DNA of 64,000 nucleotides from Chlorops oryzae (lineage: Eukaryota > Arthropoda > Insecta > Diptera > Chloropidae): NCBI GenBank assembly GCA_020466095.1, contig CM035807.1, positions 62,191,812 to 62,255,811 on the forward strand, in the 5' to 3' direction. The position numbers and the translations under genes are program-made. Positions 9,763 to 20,640 of the stretch are shown in pieces; position 1 is the stretch's first letter, and each line of letters starts with the position of its first letter. The notes under the pieces were generated by a model, which did not search any database, was not told the DNA's origin, and was given only the letters and a program-made list of their open reading frames with translations.

Positions 9763-10116
9763 ATTTTTGTTTAAGGATACAAGATTTTTTAAAATAGAAA
9801 TTTGACCCAAGTACCGTGTGCGATCAATTTCCACACCATTCATTACATAACGTATTTCCTCAAATAGATATGCAATACAATTATTTCGAAATTTAACTCC
9901 TTTGGGTGCTGCATTTTCGGAACCAATTAAAACAACCCCCTCAATGTACAGTAGGCTTTCATGAGGTAGATCGTAGAGATCTTGATTTTGAATTGCTATC
10001 CGTATCTCATCATTGTTGTTAAAGAATTGCAAATATGGTTGATATGTGTGAAATTCTTTCTTCGTAATAGACTCATCGAAGACGGGTTGTTCTCCAACTC
10101 TCAAGATATTATTCAT
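9763..10116 (-). pseudogene. Polinton putative major capsid, N-terminal fragment (copy B)
   Basis: Supplies the start missing from copy A: MNNILRVGEQPVFDESI at 10116, then about 118 residues to NLVSLNKN. There the frame jumps into the downstream 172-aa-type gene. The deletion covers what in copy A is about 4945-5975, with the short shared word 'aaaaata' at the joint. The following 186 bp (10117-10302) hold no gene. Confidence 0.65.
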
Positions 10117-10302
10117 TTCTTTTTAATGTAAGTAAATCCCAATGATTGTAAAAAGTTTCTATTTTTAATACTTAATGGCTTTTTTATAAGAAAATTTTTC
10201 TTTGCTTATTCTTGATGCGTTGTGTACAAGAGATGAAGATAAACTGATAGAAGAACCATCGTTCACACCATTTTGATTAAATATAATCATAGCTGATGCT
10301 AA

Positions 10303-10433
10303 TTATTTAACAGGTTTCAAGTGGAGTCTTAATGTAATTGTTTCTCCTTGAAAATTTAATAATACACCGTTTTCGTTAACAAGTCTAACTGCAATTGAAC
10401 CTATCTCTTTGACGATCACAGGCAAATAGATAA
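10303..10433 (-). pseudogene. Polinton minor capsid gene, 3' part, separated by BEL-1 (copy B)
   Basis: The last ~43 codons (IYLPVIVKEIGSIAV to the stop) continue the gene fragment at 22043-22606. The LTR of BEL-1 begins at 10434 and the 5-bp word gataa is duplicated at the joint (10429-10433 and 22038-22042). The apparent frame that reads on into the LTR is an artefact. Confidence 0.7.
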
Positions 10434-10988
10434 TGTTTAGCAAATGCTCCTTTGCACTGCTTGAAGAATAGCAATAACAGCACATAAACTGAATTGCTTT
10501 AGGAATAGCGATAACAGCACTTAAACTGAATCGCATATATGTTTAGCAGAACGCTTCTTTGCGCTGCTTGATGAATGGCAATAACAGCACTTAAACTGAA
10601 TTGCCGATATTTTGTTGTTTGTTTGACAATCGGCACTTTAACCGAGTCAGTCTCTTTTCAATCAATGTTCACAGATTGCTTGCTATTGAAAGAGTGAATT
10701 TATTTTCATATTACATTGTTTTTATACAAATATTAAGCTAATTTGGCACAATTGGAATTTGAAATTTATTGATTGGAAAATGCTTATTAATACTTTCATA
10801 TATTTGATTTTGGTGGAATTTGAGCTATGACAAAAAGAAAGAAATATGAAATTTTGTACTGTCAGCATAATTCAAAGCTAATGATCGACATTCAGTTTTG
10901 CTTTTTTCTTTTGTTTACGTAAGCTGAGTTCAAAGACTTAAAGCTACAAATATGTGAATATATACATATTTTTATGTAGATATGAACA
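10434..10988 (-). repeat. BEL-1 3' LTR
   Basis: 555 bp, same length as the partner at 21483-22037, with only scattered substitutions (for example gaagaatagcaat here and gaagaatggcaat there). Bounded by TG...CA. A degenerate internal repetition ('cagcacttaaactgaat' three times in the first 180 bp) is present in both LTRs. Confidence 0.92.
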
Positions 10989-11004
10989 TGCTCGCCCCGT
11001 TGAG
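10989..11004 (-). other. candidate polypurine tract of BEL-1
   Basis: Minus-strand sequence caacggggcgagca lies immediately upstream of the 3' LTR. It is purine-rich and in the right place to prime plus-strand synthesis. It is not a perfect purine run. Confidence 0.45.
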
Positions 11005-11128
11005 CTTAGCTCAACATCTGAGTAGTGATGATGTTTTGTGGCTTGAGCTGCACTGCTGTTGCTTGCGTTGGAATTCGCTGAGAAGGCATTCTTTGCTAGC
11101 AGGCTGTTGTTTTCGTTGAAATTGGTCG

Positions 11129-14100
11129 CTAAATGTGAACGGTGAAATCAGTTGTTTCTAGTTGATTTCTCGGAGCTGGTGTTGGAGGATTTCTAACATT
11201 TTGTTTACATTTGAGGTAAAGCAGAATGCAAGCGATGAGAATCAATGAAGAGTATCCGATCGTCATATGATGAAAATTTTGATGTTCGATTTTATTTGGA
11301 AGCTGTGACCATTCTTGTGTTGCTAAAGAGGTTTGTAGTTCGGTTAAATTTTTTATTTGTGAGAGATACTGCTTTGTGTTGATTTCATCTAATAGTGGTT
11401 TTACAAGGGACACGTGGACCTTTGCTGTGACCTTTAACAAGCTGGTATAAGACGCTTGCCGCGAGCTGGATACTATTCGCTGTGCTTGAATGGAAACGAA
11501 GTTGTGTTTGAGAATGCATTCTGGTTCCAAGATAAGTAAACCTGAACCTTCAAGCGTTAGTTGTGTGATTTCTTGGTTACATACGACTGTTGCAGGAATT
11601 GGAGCTGGCATTGAATATAAATATTGGTTCTGATGACGTAACGGAATCCATGCCACTGTGAAGCTCGTTTTTTTTAGTGGACATTTGGTTTGTGTTTTCT
11701 TGTGAAATAAATTGATTTCGCAAGCGCATACTGTTGAACCTTCTTCGTATTGAATATGACCGCTGGAACAAATATATGAGTCAGCTGTAACTATTGTGCA
11801 TGAATCAAATTCGGTATTACTGATGGATATATATTGTTTGTTTTGACTATTGATGGCCAAAATGTCGGAACATGTAGTTATGGAGATCATGGTCTCATTG
11901 ATCCAGCTTGGAATGGCAACTAGATTAAATAATTCAAGTCTTTCAGGTTCAACTAAAGGTAACGTAATACTAAAAATGACGGTATTTTTTGTCAGTCCGC
12001 CTTTCACTTTCATAAGTTTGTACAACTGTAACATATCTTCCTTGTTTACAGGTAACTCCAGATTCTTCGGTAAATGAAATTTTATCTTTTCTACTTCATG
12101 TTGTAGCTGGCTGGGAGTAAGGATTAATGGACTTATAATGCCATGGTGAGTGTTTGTAAGTACATCTAGTATTGATGCCTGTGTCCGCTCTAGTTTTGCT
12201 GCGATAGTTGTTAGTTGAATGCAAAGTGTTGTAAGAATGCGCTGTAATTTTTCTTCTCGCTGGTCTTTATTTTCAGTTTTTATTCTATTGAAAATTTGGG
12301 ATATCTGATGATCCATGTGATCAAATTTTGCCTTCACACTTTCTTGATCCGCCTTGATAATATTTATTGTAGAGTCCACAATAGATGTTTGGTTTTTTAA
12401 TAAATTGAGTACGTGACCTTCGTTTTCCTTAATTTGTGTGATCGTGTTTGCCATCTGCTTTGCATACTCGGTATCCAAGACTCCAAACAAAGAATGTGCG
12501 ATGTTTCCCACAAGATCTAGCGCTGCTCTTCTGAGTCTTCGTCCAGAAAGTAATGTGCTATCCATCAACAGTTCGGCCTCCCTGCTTTTAAAATGTTTTT
12601 CGAGATTTAGGCATGTTCCATTGCCTTTTAGCTCTGCACATAATTGGTTGAGAGCGCTGGTCCCATTAGAAAAGATGGCAAGTTCCGTCCAGAATCCTTC
12701 TAAGTCGTAATAGATAAGCAGCTGCCATTGGGTGGGTGAGACCATCGCCGATCCGATTCCTTCAAAGTGCATGCCCAATTGATTTTCAAAGTGGGTATTT
12801 TGAAATTTCGAGCATAGCACTAGGGGTATCAACATGAGTGCAATTATTGCTGTCATTAAGTTATACTGGTTGGAAGTGCGTCTTCTTTTCTTTGGCACTC
12901 CTGGGGTGTCGTTCAATTTAGCGAAGTCTTGTTTCCTGAAAATTGTTTCAACATTTTCGATTTTCTCCAATGGAATACTGATAATTTGAGAGCTTTGAGG
13001 GTGTTCTTTTCGGTCGGATGTGCGGTTCTTTGCACTTTCTTCTGGTTCTTGGTTATTGACTGGTAATGGTGCTAATCTGTCAATTGGTCTCTTGCAAATG
13101 CTGTTTGCCGTTTTAATATCAACAACTCTTACGATTCCGTCATCGCCTGGATGTGTTTTTATAATCCTTCCTAAGGGCCATTGTAGCGGAGATGTATTTT
13201 CTTCCTTGAGAATGACCATGTCGCCTTGCTTAAGATTGCTCTGATGTGTTTTCCATTTATTACGGTATTGTAGCTCACACAAATACTCCCGTGACCATCG
13301 TCTCCAAAATTCTTGTTTAAGATGAGTCACCAATTTCCACCTGGTTAACAGCCCGGTATTTGCTGGTGTTGAGTTTGCATCTACCTGTGCGTTAAGTGGC
13401 TCTCCTATTAAAAGGTGTCCAGGAGTTAAGGCTGCTAAATCATTAGGGTTGTCTGAGAGTGGACAAAGTGGTCTTGAGTTTAAAATGGCCTCGATTTCGA
13501 TGACAACTGTATCCAATTCTTCGTAGGTCAATGATGCAGTAGCCACACTTCTCACCAACAAATGCTTTGCAGATTTTACGGCAGCCTCCCATAATCCTCC
13601 AAAATGAGGTGCTCTTGGCGGGATGAAGTGAAAATTTATACCTCTGTTTATGCATTCTTTGTTGATTTTTTCACTGGACGTACTTGAGTAAATGGACTCT
13701 GCAAGCTCGCTGAGTTTATTTTTCGCACCAACAAAGTTAGTGGCATTGTCGCAGTAGAGGTTTTGACCATGACCCCTTCTGCTTACAAACCGTTTTAATG
13801 ATCCGATGAACGCCTCGGTCGTAAGGTCACTAACCAGCTCAAGGTGTACTGCTTTTGTCGCAAAACAGCAAAATATTGCGATGTACGCCTTTTGTGGTCT
13901 TTTTCCTCGTACCTTAAAGTGGATCCAGAATGGCCCACAGAAGTCGACCCCAGAGGTAATGAATGGGCGTGCTGGTGATATCCGTGCTGAGGGTAAGTTT
14001 CCCATGACTTGGTTAAGCAATTTCGGTCTTGCTCTAGAGCATCGTACGCAATTTTGAACGATCGATCTAGCAAGCGTTTTTCCTTTTATTGGCCAGAATC

Positions 14101-14674
14101 TTTGTCGTACGTGTGAGAGAAGTGCTTGAGGTCCACAATGCCGATTCATTTCGTGTATTCCCTGCATTAACAGTTTAGTTATTGGATCGTTGTGCGGTAT
14201 AAGCATTTGATGCTTTGCGTCGAATGACAGTCCAGCAGCCTCCAATCTTCCACCTACTCGTATGATGTTGTTTTTGTCTAAGAATGGAGACAGGTTGCTA
14301 AGCTGACTGCTTTTCTGTACTACATTATGCCTTTTTAGATGTTTCAGGTCGTCTTCAAAGTCTGATTGTTGGATAGTACGAATTATGACAATGAGAGCTT
14401 CTTCTAATTCTTGAACTGTTAAATTCACTCCAGTTGCTTGTTTTAACTTCTTGATGCGGTTGATGAATCTTATTCCATATCCTATAATCCTTTGAAGGGT
14501 GTGAAACGATCCTCGATGATTGATGTTGTAAATGATGTTTGATAAGTCCTCAGCAGACGTTGTTACTGGAATTGAGACTATCTTCTTTTGCTCCATTTGT
14601 GCAATGTTTTTAATTATTGCGTTGATATTTTGCTTTGGTTGGAGCCAGAGTTCCTCATTTCCGTGCAGAAACAA
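11129..14674 (-). CDS. BEL-1 integrase and F-type envelope in one frame
   Basis: 1181 residues without a stop. The integrase occupies about 1-520: zinc-binding HCGPQ..CVRC near 180-215, then D,D,E in GVDFCGPFW (~243), YCDNATNF (~306) and GGLWEAAVK (~361). An internal hydrophobic segment (TAIIALMLIPLVLC, ~605) can act as signal peptide. A furin-like RRLRR and the hydrophobic GNIAHSLFGVLD follow (~711), as in baculovirus F and errantivirus envelopes. A membrane anchor lies near 1140. The pol-env fusion in one frame is like the roo lineage. The start given is only the first Met after a nonsense codon (14708-14710), not a natural start. Confidence 0.85.
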   Translation of the reverse strand: MFLHGNEELWLQPKQNINAIIKNIAQMEQKKIVSIPVTTSAEDLSNIIYNINHRGSFHTLQRIIGYGIRFINRIKKLKQATGVNLTVQELEEALIVIIRTIQQSDFEDDLKHLKRHNVVQKSSQLSNLSPFLDKNNIIRVGGRLEAAGLSFDAKHQMLIPHNDPITKLLMQGIHEMNRHCGPQALLSHVRQRFWPIKGKTLARSIVQNCVRCSRARPKLLNQVMGNLPSARISPARPFITSGVDFCGPFWIHFKVRGKRPQKAYIAIFCCFATKAVHLELVSDLTTEAFIGSLKRFVSRRGHGQNLYCDNATNFVGAKNKLSELAESIYSSTSSEKINKECINRGINFHFIPPRAPHFGGLWEAAVKSAKHLLVRSVATASLTYEELDTVVIEIEAILNSRPLCPLSDNPNDLAALTPGHLLIGEPLNAQVDANSTPANTGLLTRWKLVTHLKQEFWRRWSREYLCELQYRNKWKTHQSNLKQGDMVILKEENTSPLQWPLGRIIKTHPGDDGIVRVVDIKTANSICKRPIDRLAPLPVNNQEPEESAKNRTSDRKEHPQSSQIISIPLEKIENVETIFRKQDFAKLNDTPGVPKKRRRTSNQYNLMTAIIALMLIPLVLCSKFQNTHFENQLGMHFEGIGSAMVSPTQWQLLIYYDLEGFWTELAIFSNGTSALNQLCAELKGNGTCLNLEKHFKSREAELLMDSTLLSGRRLRRAALDLVGNIAHSLFGVLDTEYAKQMANTITQIKENEGHVLNLLKNQTSIVDSTINIIKADQESVKAKFDHMDHQISQIFNRIKTENKDQREEKLQRILTTLCIQLTTIAAKLERTQASILDVLTNTHHGIISPLILTPSQLQHEVEKIKFHLPKNLELPVNKEDMLQLYKLMKVKGGLTKNTVIFSITLPLVEPERLELFNLVAIPSWINETMISITTCSDILAINSQNKQYISISNTEFDSCTIVTADSYICSSGHIQYEEGSTVCACEINLFHKKTQTKCPLKKTSFTVAWIPLRHQNQYLYSMPAPIPATVVCNQEITQLTLEGSGLLILEPECILKHNFVSIQAQRIVSSSRQASYTSLLKVTAKVHVSLVKPLLDEINTKQYLSQIKNLTELQTSLATQEWSQLPNKIEHQNFHHMTIGYSSLILIACILLYLKCKQNVRNPPTPAPRNQLETTDFTVHI

Positions 14675-14707
14675 GGGTCCATAAAACCAGAAATTACATC
14701 CTACTAA

Positions 14708-15060
14708 TTATTTAGGAGATATTCCTCTTGACAGAATGTCTGCAGGATTCTCCTTTGAGTCGATGTGTCGCCATTGTTGTGGTATTGTTAATTCTTGTAT
14801 GTTAGATACTCGATTGGCCACAAAGGTATGATATGCTGATGATTGGGAATTGATCCAAGCTAAAACAATCGCCGAATCTGTCCACAAATGTGCTGTTGTG
14901 TTATCAAGGTTCAAGTCGTTCATTACCCGCACTGTCAGTTGAGCGCACAATAGTGCCGCACATAGTTCGAGGCGTGGGAGTGTTTGCCTTTTCAATGGTG
15001 CCACTCGTGATTTCGCGCACAGTAGTCTTACTTTTATGAGTCCTTCCTTATATATCGATC
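14708..15060 (-). pseudogene. BEL-1 RNase H, C-terminal half
   Basis: Continuation of the RNase H domain (LLCAKSRVAPLKRQTLPRL, then LWTDSAIVLAWI and SKENPADILSRG). It is separated from the RT frame by a short insertion within a ta-repeat at about 15055-15065, and from integrase by a TAA at 14710-14708. BEL-2 reads through both positions, so these are lesions of this copy. Confidence 0.85.
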
Positions 15061-17896
15061 TTATATATTATATATAGCTGCTCCGTATGCCTTTTCTGAT
15101 GCGTCTGCAAAGCCGTGCACTTGTATTTTAAGAGGGACTTGTCCATCGTATACGTGCCGCGGGAACTTCATGTTATTGATAGATTCCAGTTCTTGTCGGA
15201 AGATCATCCATCTTGTATGTGATTCTGCAGGTAATGCTTCATCCCAGTCCAATTTCAATTTCCATAATTCTTGTATCAGTATTTTCGCCGTGACAACGAT
15301 TGGACCCAATACTCCCAAGGGGTCAAACAATCTCGCCAAATCTGAGCTTACTGTTCTCTTGGTAATGTGGTTGGTGTCTGTAAGATTAACCTTGACACAG
15401 AATTTGTCGCACCCAGGCATCCATGTTAAGCCCAATGTTTTAGTTGTTTCACCCTTGCTGTTGGTAAAATCAATATTAACTTCGTCTTCGTCTGTTGCTA
15501 CGTTTCGCAATAATTGTTCATGATTTGCCCTCCATTTTTGAAGCTTAAGACCATGTTTATTTAAAATATGTTGTAGCTCTCGTTGAATCGTGAGTGCTGT
15601 GTTCAAACTGTCTGCTCCTCCGCTCCCATCATCCACGTAAAAATTGTTAAGAAGAAATTGAGCTCCATAAGGATACTGCGTCATGTGCTCCTTGGCTATT
15701 TTTTCTAAACATTTTGTTGCTAGATAAGGTGCTGCTCTGGTTCCATACGTTATCGTATTCAGCTGGTAGTATTTTATTGGCTGGTCGGGGTCGTTTCTCC
15801 AGATGATTAGTTGGAATTTTCTATCTTCAGGGTGTATCAGCATCTGCCGATACATTTTTGTTACATCTGTGGTGAAAACGAAAAGAGGCATACGAAAACG
15901 GAGTAAGATGGAGAACAGCTCGCTTTGCACCGTGGGCCCAATGTGCATTAAGTCATTCAGCGACAGGCCCGTCGTAGTTTTGGCTGAAGCGTCGAATACC
16001 ACTCGCAACTTTGTTGTCAGGCTTTCTGGTCTCAGGATGCAGTGATGAGGGATGAAATATTTCGGATCAGTTAGTGAGGTGACGTCGATTTGAGTCATGT
16101 GTCCCAATGTTTCGTATTCTTCCATGAAACTGACGTACTGGCTTTTGATTTTGGGATTTTTCATCAGTCGGCGCTCCAGAGATAGAAAACGGTTGAAGGC
16201 TATTCCATGAGATTCGCCTAGTGCATCAGGGTTTTCACAAAATGGCAGTCTAACAACGTACCTCCCATCTTCATTCACCGTATGGTTGAGAGCAAAGTGC
16301 GATTCACATTGTTTTTCTGGAATTGAAAGAGGTTTTTGGGTGGCTGTCACATCTTCTAATTCCCATAGTCTGGCAATGGCGTCTTCTAAACTGATGTTTT
16401 CATCGATACATATGCCGCATGTTGCTGTTGATAAGAGCGTGTTTTCCACTTTTCCTCCTATGATCCATCCGAATACCGTGTTTTGTAGAGTTGGAAGGCC
16501 GTGTGCTAATTTGATCTGACCAATTGACAAGAGTTGATGATAAAATTCGGCACCTAATAAAACATCAATTTTATCAGGGCGATTAAATGCTGGATCTGCC
16601 AATTCGATGTTTTTGGGGATCGGCCAATCTTTGATGTCCAAAGGTTGTGATGGTTGCGGTGAGATTATGTGTGGCAATACTGCAGCTTCTAGCCTTGTAT
16701 TGAACTTGTTGATTCTAGAATGGATTGCCACATTAACTCTGTGCTGAACCTTTGCATTACTTGACCCAATTCCGTTGATTGATATTGAAGTGGGTTGTGC
16801 GGTAATCCCAAGCCGTTTGATCAGCCGTTCTGTGATAAAATTTAGTTGTGAGCCAGAGTCGAGTATTGCTCGACATTTGACTTCAGCGCCTTTAGCTCGA
16901 ACGATTATCATTGCAGTGCTGAGAAAAACGTAATTGTTTGCTGCAGAATGTTTTGATGTGGTCAGTGACGTTGCTTCTCTAGCATTTTGTGTTGCTTCCA
17001 CGACAGCTGATGAATTGAATTCTGTCTGTTTTTCTGGCCTGCTTGATTCTGTTCCTGATTTATTCGTGTTCTGTGCTGCATTTTCCAGATGAAGCAACGT
17101 GTTGTGTTTTTTGTTGCATTTCATGCAACTTCTTGAAGTGCAGCTTTTTGTGCGGTGTCCAGCTTTCATGCAGTTGCAGCATAGTTTATTCTTCTGAACA
17201 AACTGCAGTCGTTCTGGTGGTGTTAACTGCAATAATGTTTTGCATGAAAACAATGGATGCTTCCCATTTTTACAAACTGCACACGAACTATCAACTGAAG
17301 TCACGGATGTGCAAACCTTTCCCTTTGAATTTCCTGATCTGTCTTTTTCACCTTTTGCTTCCAATGATTGGAAATGCCTTTCCCGAAATTGTAAGAAATC
17401 TTCTATTGTTGGAACTTCTCTTGGATTTGAAAGACATTGCTCATATCGAAGGCGTGTTGCGTGATCTAATTTTTTTAATAGCACATACAGAAGTAATGGG
17501 TCCCAGGTTGAGGTGTCGATCTTCAGATTTTTAAGTGCTAATAGACATTCTTGTGTTCTGTCATGTAGCTCCTTAAAATGGTCGCTGGATGCCTTTGTTG
17601 GGGTGTCGACCAATTCTTGAATTAGTTTTCCAACAAGTATTCTTTTGTTGTTGTATCGATCTACCACCATTGTCCATGCTGCATCAAAGTTTTCTCCAGT
17701 GGCCGCAAAGTGCTTTATTAGATTCGAAGCCTCCCCCACCAAGTGTGTTTTGAGGTACCAAATCTTCTGAACCTTTGGCATTGGTTGGAGCACTATCAGT
17801 GAGGTGAATAAATCATGAAATTCTTGCCATTTGATGTGGTTACCATCAAATTTCGGGATTGTTAGTTTTGGCATTGGAATTGATTCCTGATAGTGC
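15061..17896 (-). CDS. BEL-1 gag C-terminus, protease, reverse transcriptase, RNase H start
   Basis: The 937-residue frame begins PKLTIPKFDGNHIKW (gag DUF1759-like). It continues through CAVCKNGKHPLFSC and two adjoining Cys/His knuckles (~200-265) ending HNTLLH. An aspartic protease with AILDSGSQLNFI follows near 337. The RT has LRVVFDASAKT near 620 and the catalytic FYVDDGSGG near 745, and the RNase H start HGFADASEKAYGAA lies at the end. BEL/Pao enzymes are made as one polyprotein. The Met at 17874 is not a natural start: the upstream gag is cut off by the foldback-like insertion. Confidence 0.9.
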
Positions 17897-18863
17897 GGGA
17901 GCTAGCACGGGTTTTACCCTCCTCATAAGCGCCGCATTCCAAATGTATCTTAAAAGACGGGATTTTACTCGTACATCACAAAAATCGTTTGCTGCCACCT
18001 CAGAGAGGTGGCATAAGGCGCGATCTGCGCCGCGGTTGAAATTTTGCTGAGTGGTAGATAAATGGCTAACTAAGCGAAAAATCATTTGCTGCCACCTGTG
18101 GGAGGTGGCGAAGTCTTGCTGCCAGTCGATTGAAGTTGCAAAATTTAGGGGTCAACCCTCCTCATAAGCGCCGCGCTTGAAATTTTGGATTCAGTTAGGG
18201 AATATACTCACTAACACGAAAATCATTTGCTGCCACCTGTGGGAGGTGGCGAAGTCTTGCTGCCAGGCCGATAAAGTCCACGGCGCCAAGCGAATGAACA
18301 AGTTTGCAACTGAAGTCTCTTCGCAGACACTTCTGTTATAAATAGCGCAAAGACTTAAGACACGAGCTGTAAAAATGTGACATAATTTAAATGGTTTTCC
18401 TAAAAACGCAGAGCAGATTATATAAGTTTCTGGTATCAATCAACCAAGTTTTAAGTTTGGTTTGAATCCGATAACGTTTAATGACCCCGCAAGTCGATCA
18501 AAGTTAAAAAATTCTGAACAAATTCCAAGTAAAGCAAGCAACGTATCGCCTCAGCTTGTGTACGTATGTATGTGTGTAGCATTGTACAGAATGCGTTGCA
18601 CAGTGGGAAAGAGTAGAAGGAGTAGTGGATACTTTCGGTTTTTGAATAAGTATCACAGATAGAGGTTAAAATTATATCATTATTTTACATTTACTTACAT
18701 TTATTTACATTAGACTTGTTTTTATGGTAATTTATATCCAATAATAATAAAATAATAAAAAAGAAGGAATAAAAAATGAAGCATAGACAATTAAATTCAA
18801 ATAACGTCAATCAAATCGCCTCACTGTCGAAATCATCCTCGTCATCAGTCGTACTTTTAAGGT
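17897..18863. repeat. left inverted arm of the foldback-like element
   Basis: Mirrors 19731-20640 over nearly its whole length. It is ~57 bp longer because of an extra block around 17972-18030 holding one further 'gctgccacct' palindrome. The innermost ~50 bp contain the last codons of the element's protein. Confidence 0.85.
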
Positions 18864-19605
18864 CATTTTCACCATTGTCAGGTTGAATCAGGACGTCTTG
18901 TACAAGTCGAGGGCATTGTTCTCCTTCAAACCAAACAAACTTGTACTCTCCCTCTTCTTCTTTCCACCCATATTGTAATGGATGAATGTTTGGTTTGTTA
19001 GAAGAATGTGCCCCTTTCCATGTACAAGCTATGTATGCTGTTCTTAAAAAATGCTGCCATAGCACAGACTTGCAGGGGGGCAAAGATGATGCGTCGCAAT
19101 TGACAATTTTTTTATTGAACTCTTCGTCGATTTTTAGAGCTTCATAGGTCTTTGTAAACAAGAGCATTCTTGTTGTATTGACAGAGTCAATTGAGTTTTC
19201 CGTGTAAAGCCTACAAGCAAATTGCTCGACGTCAGCAAAAGCATCTGTCAAGGAAAGAAAAGAAGTTCCAGAATCTCCTAAAATTGAAAAAGCAGACTGA
19301 AAAACTTCTGACTGTTCGAGCAATTGAAAAGGTTTTTTTTTTCCTTTCCTGAAAAAAGCAGGGTTGTAATCGCAACCAGTTAATGCGTGCAAGCCCGGCA
19401 ACGCTGAAGACAATTTTTCTCCAAGTTTCTTATATAATAAAGAAACATCGATATACCTTTGCCAGTTCCCTACCCCAACGTGCATAAATATTGAATGATA
19501 ATGTTTCAGATGCTTCATGTTTCCTAAAAGAATGACTAAAACATCTGTATCGGAGCATCGCACTACAACATTGGTTGGAATAGACAATTGACAAATATGG
19601 TACAC
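18811..19605 (-). CDS. PIN/FEN1-like domain protein fragment in the foldback-like element
   Basis: 264 residues from the first Met, but the frame is open up to about 19650 and includes EEADTKIVYH, the usual start of this family's core. Further motifs are SDTDVLVILL and LHALTGCDYNPAFF followed by RKGKKK, a pattern resembling XPG/FEN1-type nuclease acid clusters. The C-terminus is acidic (TTDDEDDFDSEAI) and lies within the inverted arm. The N-terminal part is missing, so this is a fragment. A role in transposition is possible but unproven. Confidence 0.6.
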   Translation of the reverse strand: MYHICQLSIPTNVVVRCSDTDVLVILLGNMKHLKHYHSIFMHVGVGNWQRYIDVSLLYKKLGEKLSSALPGLHALTGCDYNPAFFRKGKKKPFQLLEQSEVFQSAFSILGDSGTSFLSLTDAFADVEQFACRLYTENSIDSVNTTRMLLFTKTYEALKIDEEFNKKIVNCDASSLPPCKSVLWQHFLRTAYIACTWKGAHSSNKPNIHPLQYGWKEEEGEYKFVWFEGEQCPRLVQDVLIQPDNGENDLKSTTDDEDDFDSEAI

Positions 19606-19730
19606 GATTTTTGTGTCCGCCTCTTCGTGTTCTGGGCACGAGAGTAGTTAAATGATGTTAAACGACACAAGCGCCGCAAACTCTGACTTCCCTAGAAAAA
19701 TGATACTACAAAAAAAGGCAAAAAAAAATT

Positions 19731-20640
19731 ACCTTAAAAGTACGACTGATGACGAGGATGATTTCGACAGTGAGGCGATTTGATTGACGTTCTTTGAATT
19801 TGATTGTCTATGCTTCATTTTTTCATTCCTTCTTTTTTATTATTTTATTATTATTGCATATTAATTACCATAAAAACAAGTCTAATGTAAATAAATGTAA
19901 GTAAATGTAAAATAATGATATAATTTTAACCTCTATCTGTGATACTTATTCAAGAACCGAAAGTATCCACTACTCCTTCTACTCTTTCCCACTGTGCAAC
20001 GCATTCTGTACAATGCTACACACATACATACGTACACAAGCTGAGGCGATACGTTGCTTGCTTTACTTGGAATTTGTTCAGAATTTTTTAACTTTGATCG
20101 ACTTGCGGGGTCATTAAACGTTATCGGATTCAAACCAAACTTAAAACTTGGTTGATTGATACCAGAAACTTATATAATCTGCTCTGCGTTTTTAGGAAAA
20201 CCATTTAAATTATGTCACATTTTTACAGCTCGTGTCTTAAGTCTTTGCGCTATTTATAACAGAAGTGTCTGCGAAGAGACTTCAGTTGCAAACTTGTTCA
20301 TTCGCTTGGCGCCGTGGACTTTATCGGCCTGGCAGCAAGACTTCGCCACCTCCCACAGGTGGCAGCAAATGATTTTCGTGTTAGTGAGTATATTCCCTAA
20401 CTGAATCCAAAATTTCAAGCGCGGCGCTTATGAGGAGGGTTGACCCCTAAATTTTGCAACTTCAATCGACTGGCAGCAAGACTTCGCCACCTCCCACAGG
20501 TGGCAGCAAATGATTTTTCGCTTAGTTAGCCATTTATCTACCACTCAGCAAAATTTCAACCGCGGCGAGTAAAACCCCGTCTTTTAAGATACATTTGGAA
20601 TGCGGCGCTTATGAGGAGGGTAAAACCCGTGCTAGCTCCC
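19731..20640. repeat. right inverted arm of the foldback-like element
   Basis: Reverse complement of 17897-18863, near identical. Its innermost part carries a mirror copy of the protein's C-terminal codons and stop, so it also has a duplicate 3' end for any transcript entering from the other side. Confidence 0.85.

Larger units (their letters stand above)
17897..20640. mobile_element. foldback-like element with ~0.95-kb inverted arms, inside BEL-1 gag
   Basis: Tips read gggagctagcacgggtttta on both ends. Arms are 17897-18863 and 19731-20640, with an 867-bp centre containing one coding region. The arms contain repeated short palindromes built on 'gccacct..aggtggc' (about 17979, 18090, 18225 and their mirrors). 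The weaker match 'ct(g/c)atagt(g/c)c' extends the inverted repeat outwards by ten bases each side, and I find no clear target duplication. The gag frame is continuous across the tips. Confidence 0.8.

Noticed and set aside
12438..12710. Plus-strand ORFs opposite BEL-1 and BEL-2 pol (for example 15170-15523, 34079-34429)
   Set aside because: Antisense shadows of coding frames, without motifs or signals of their own.
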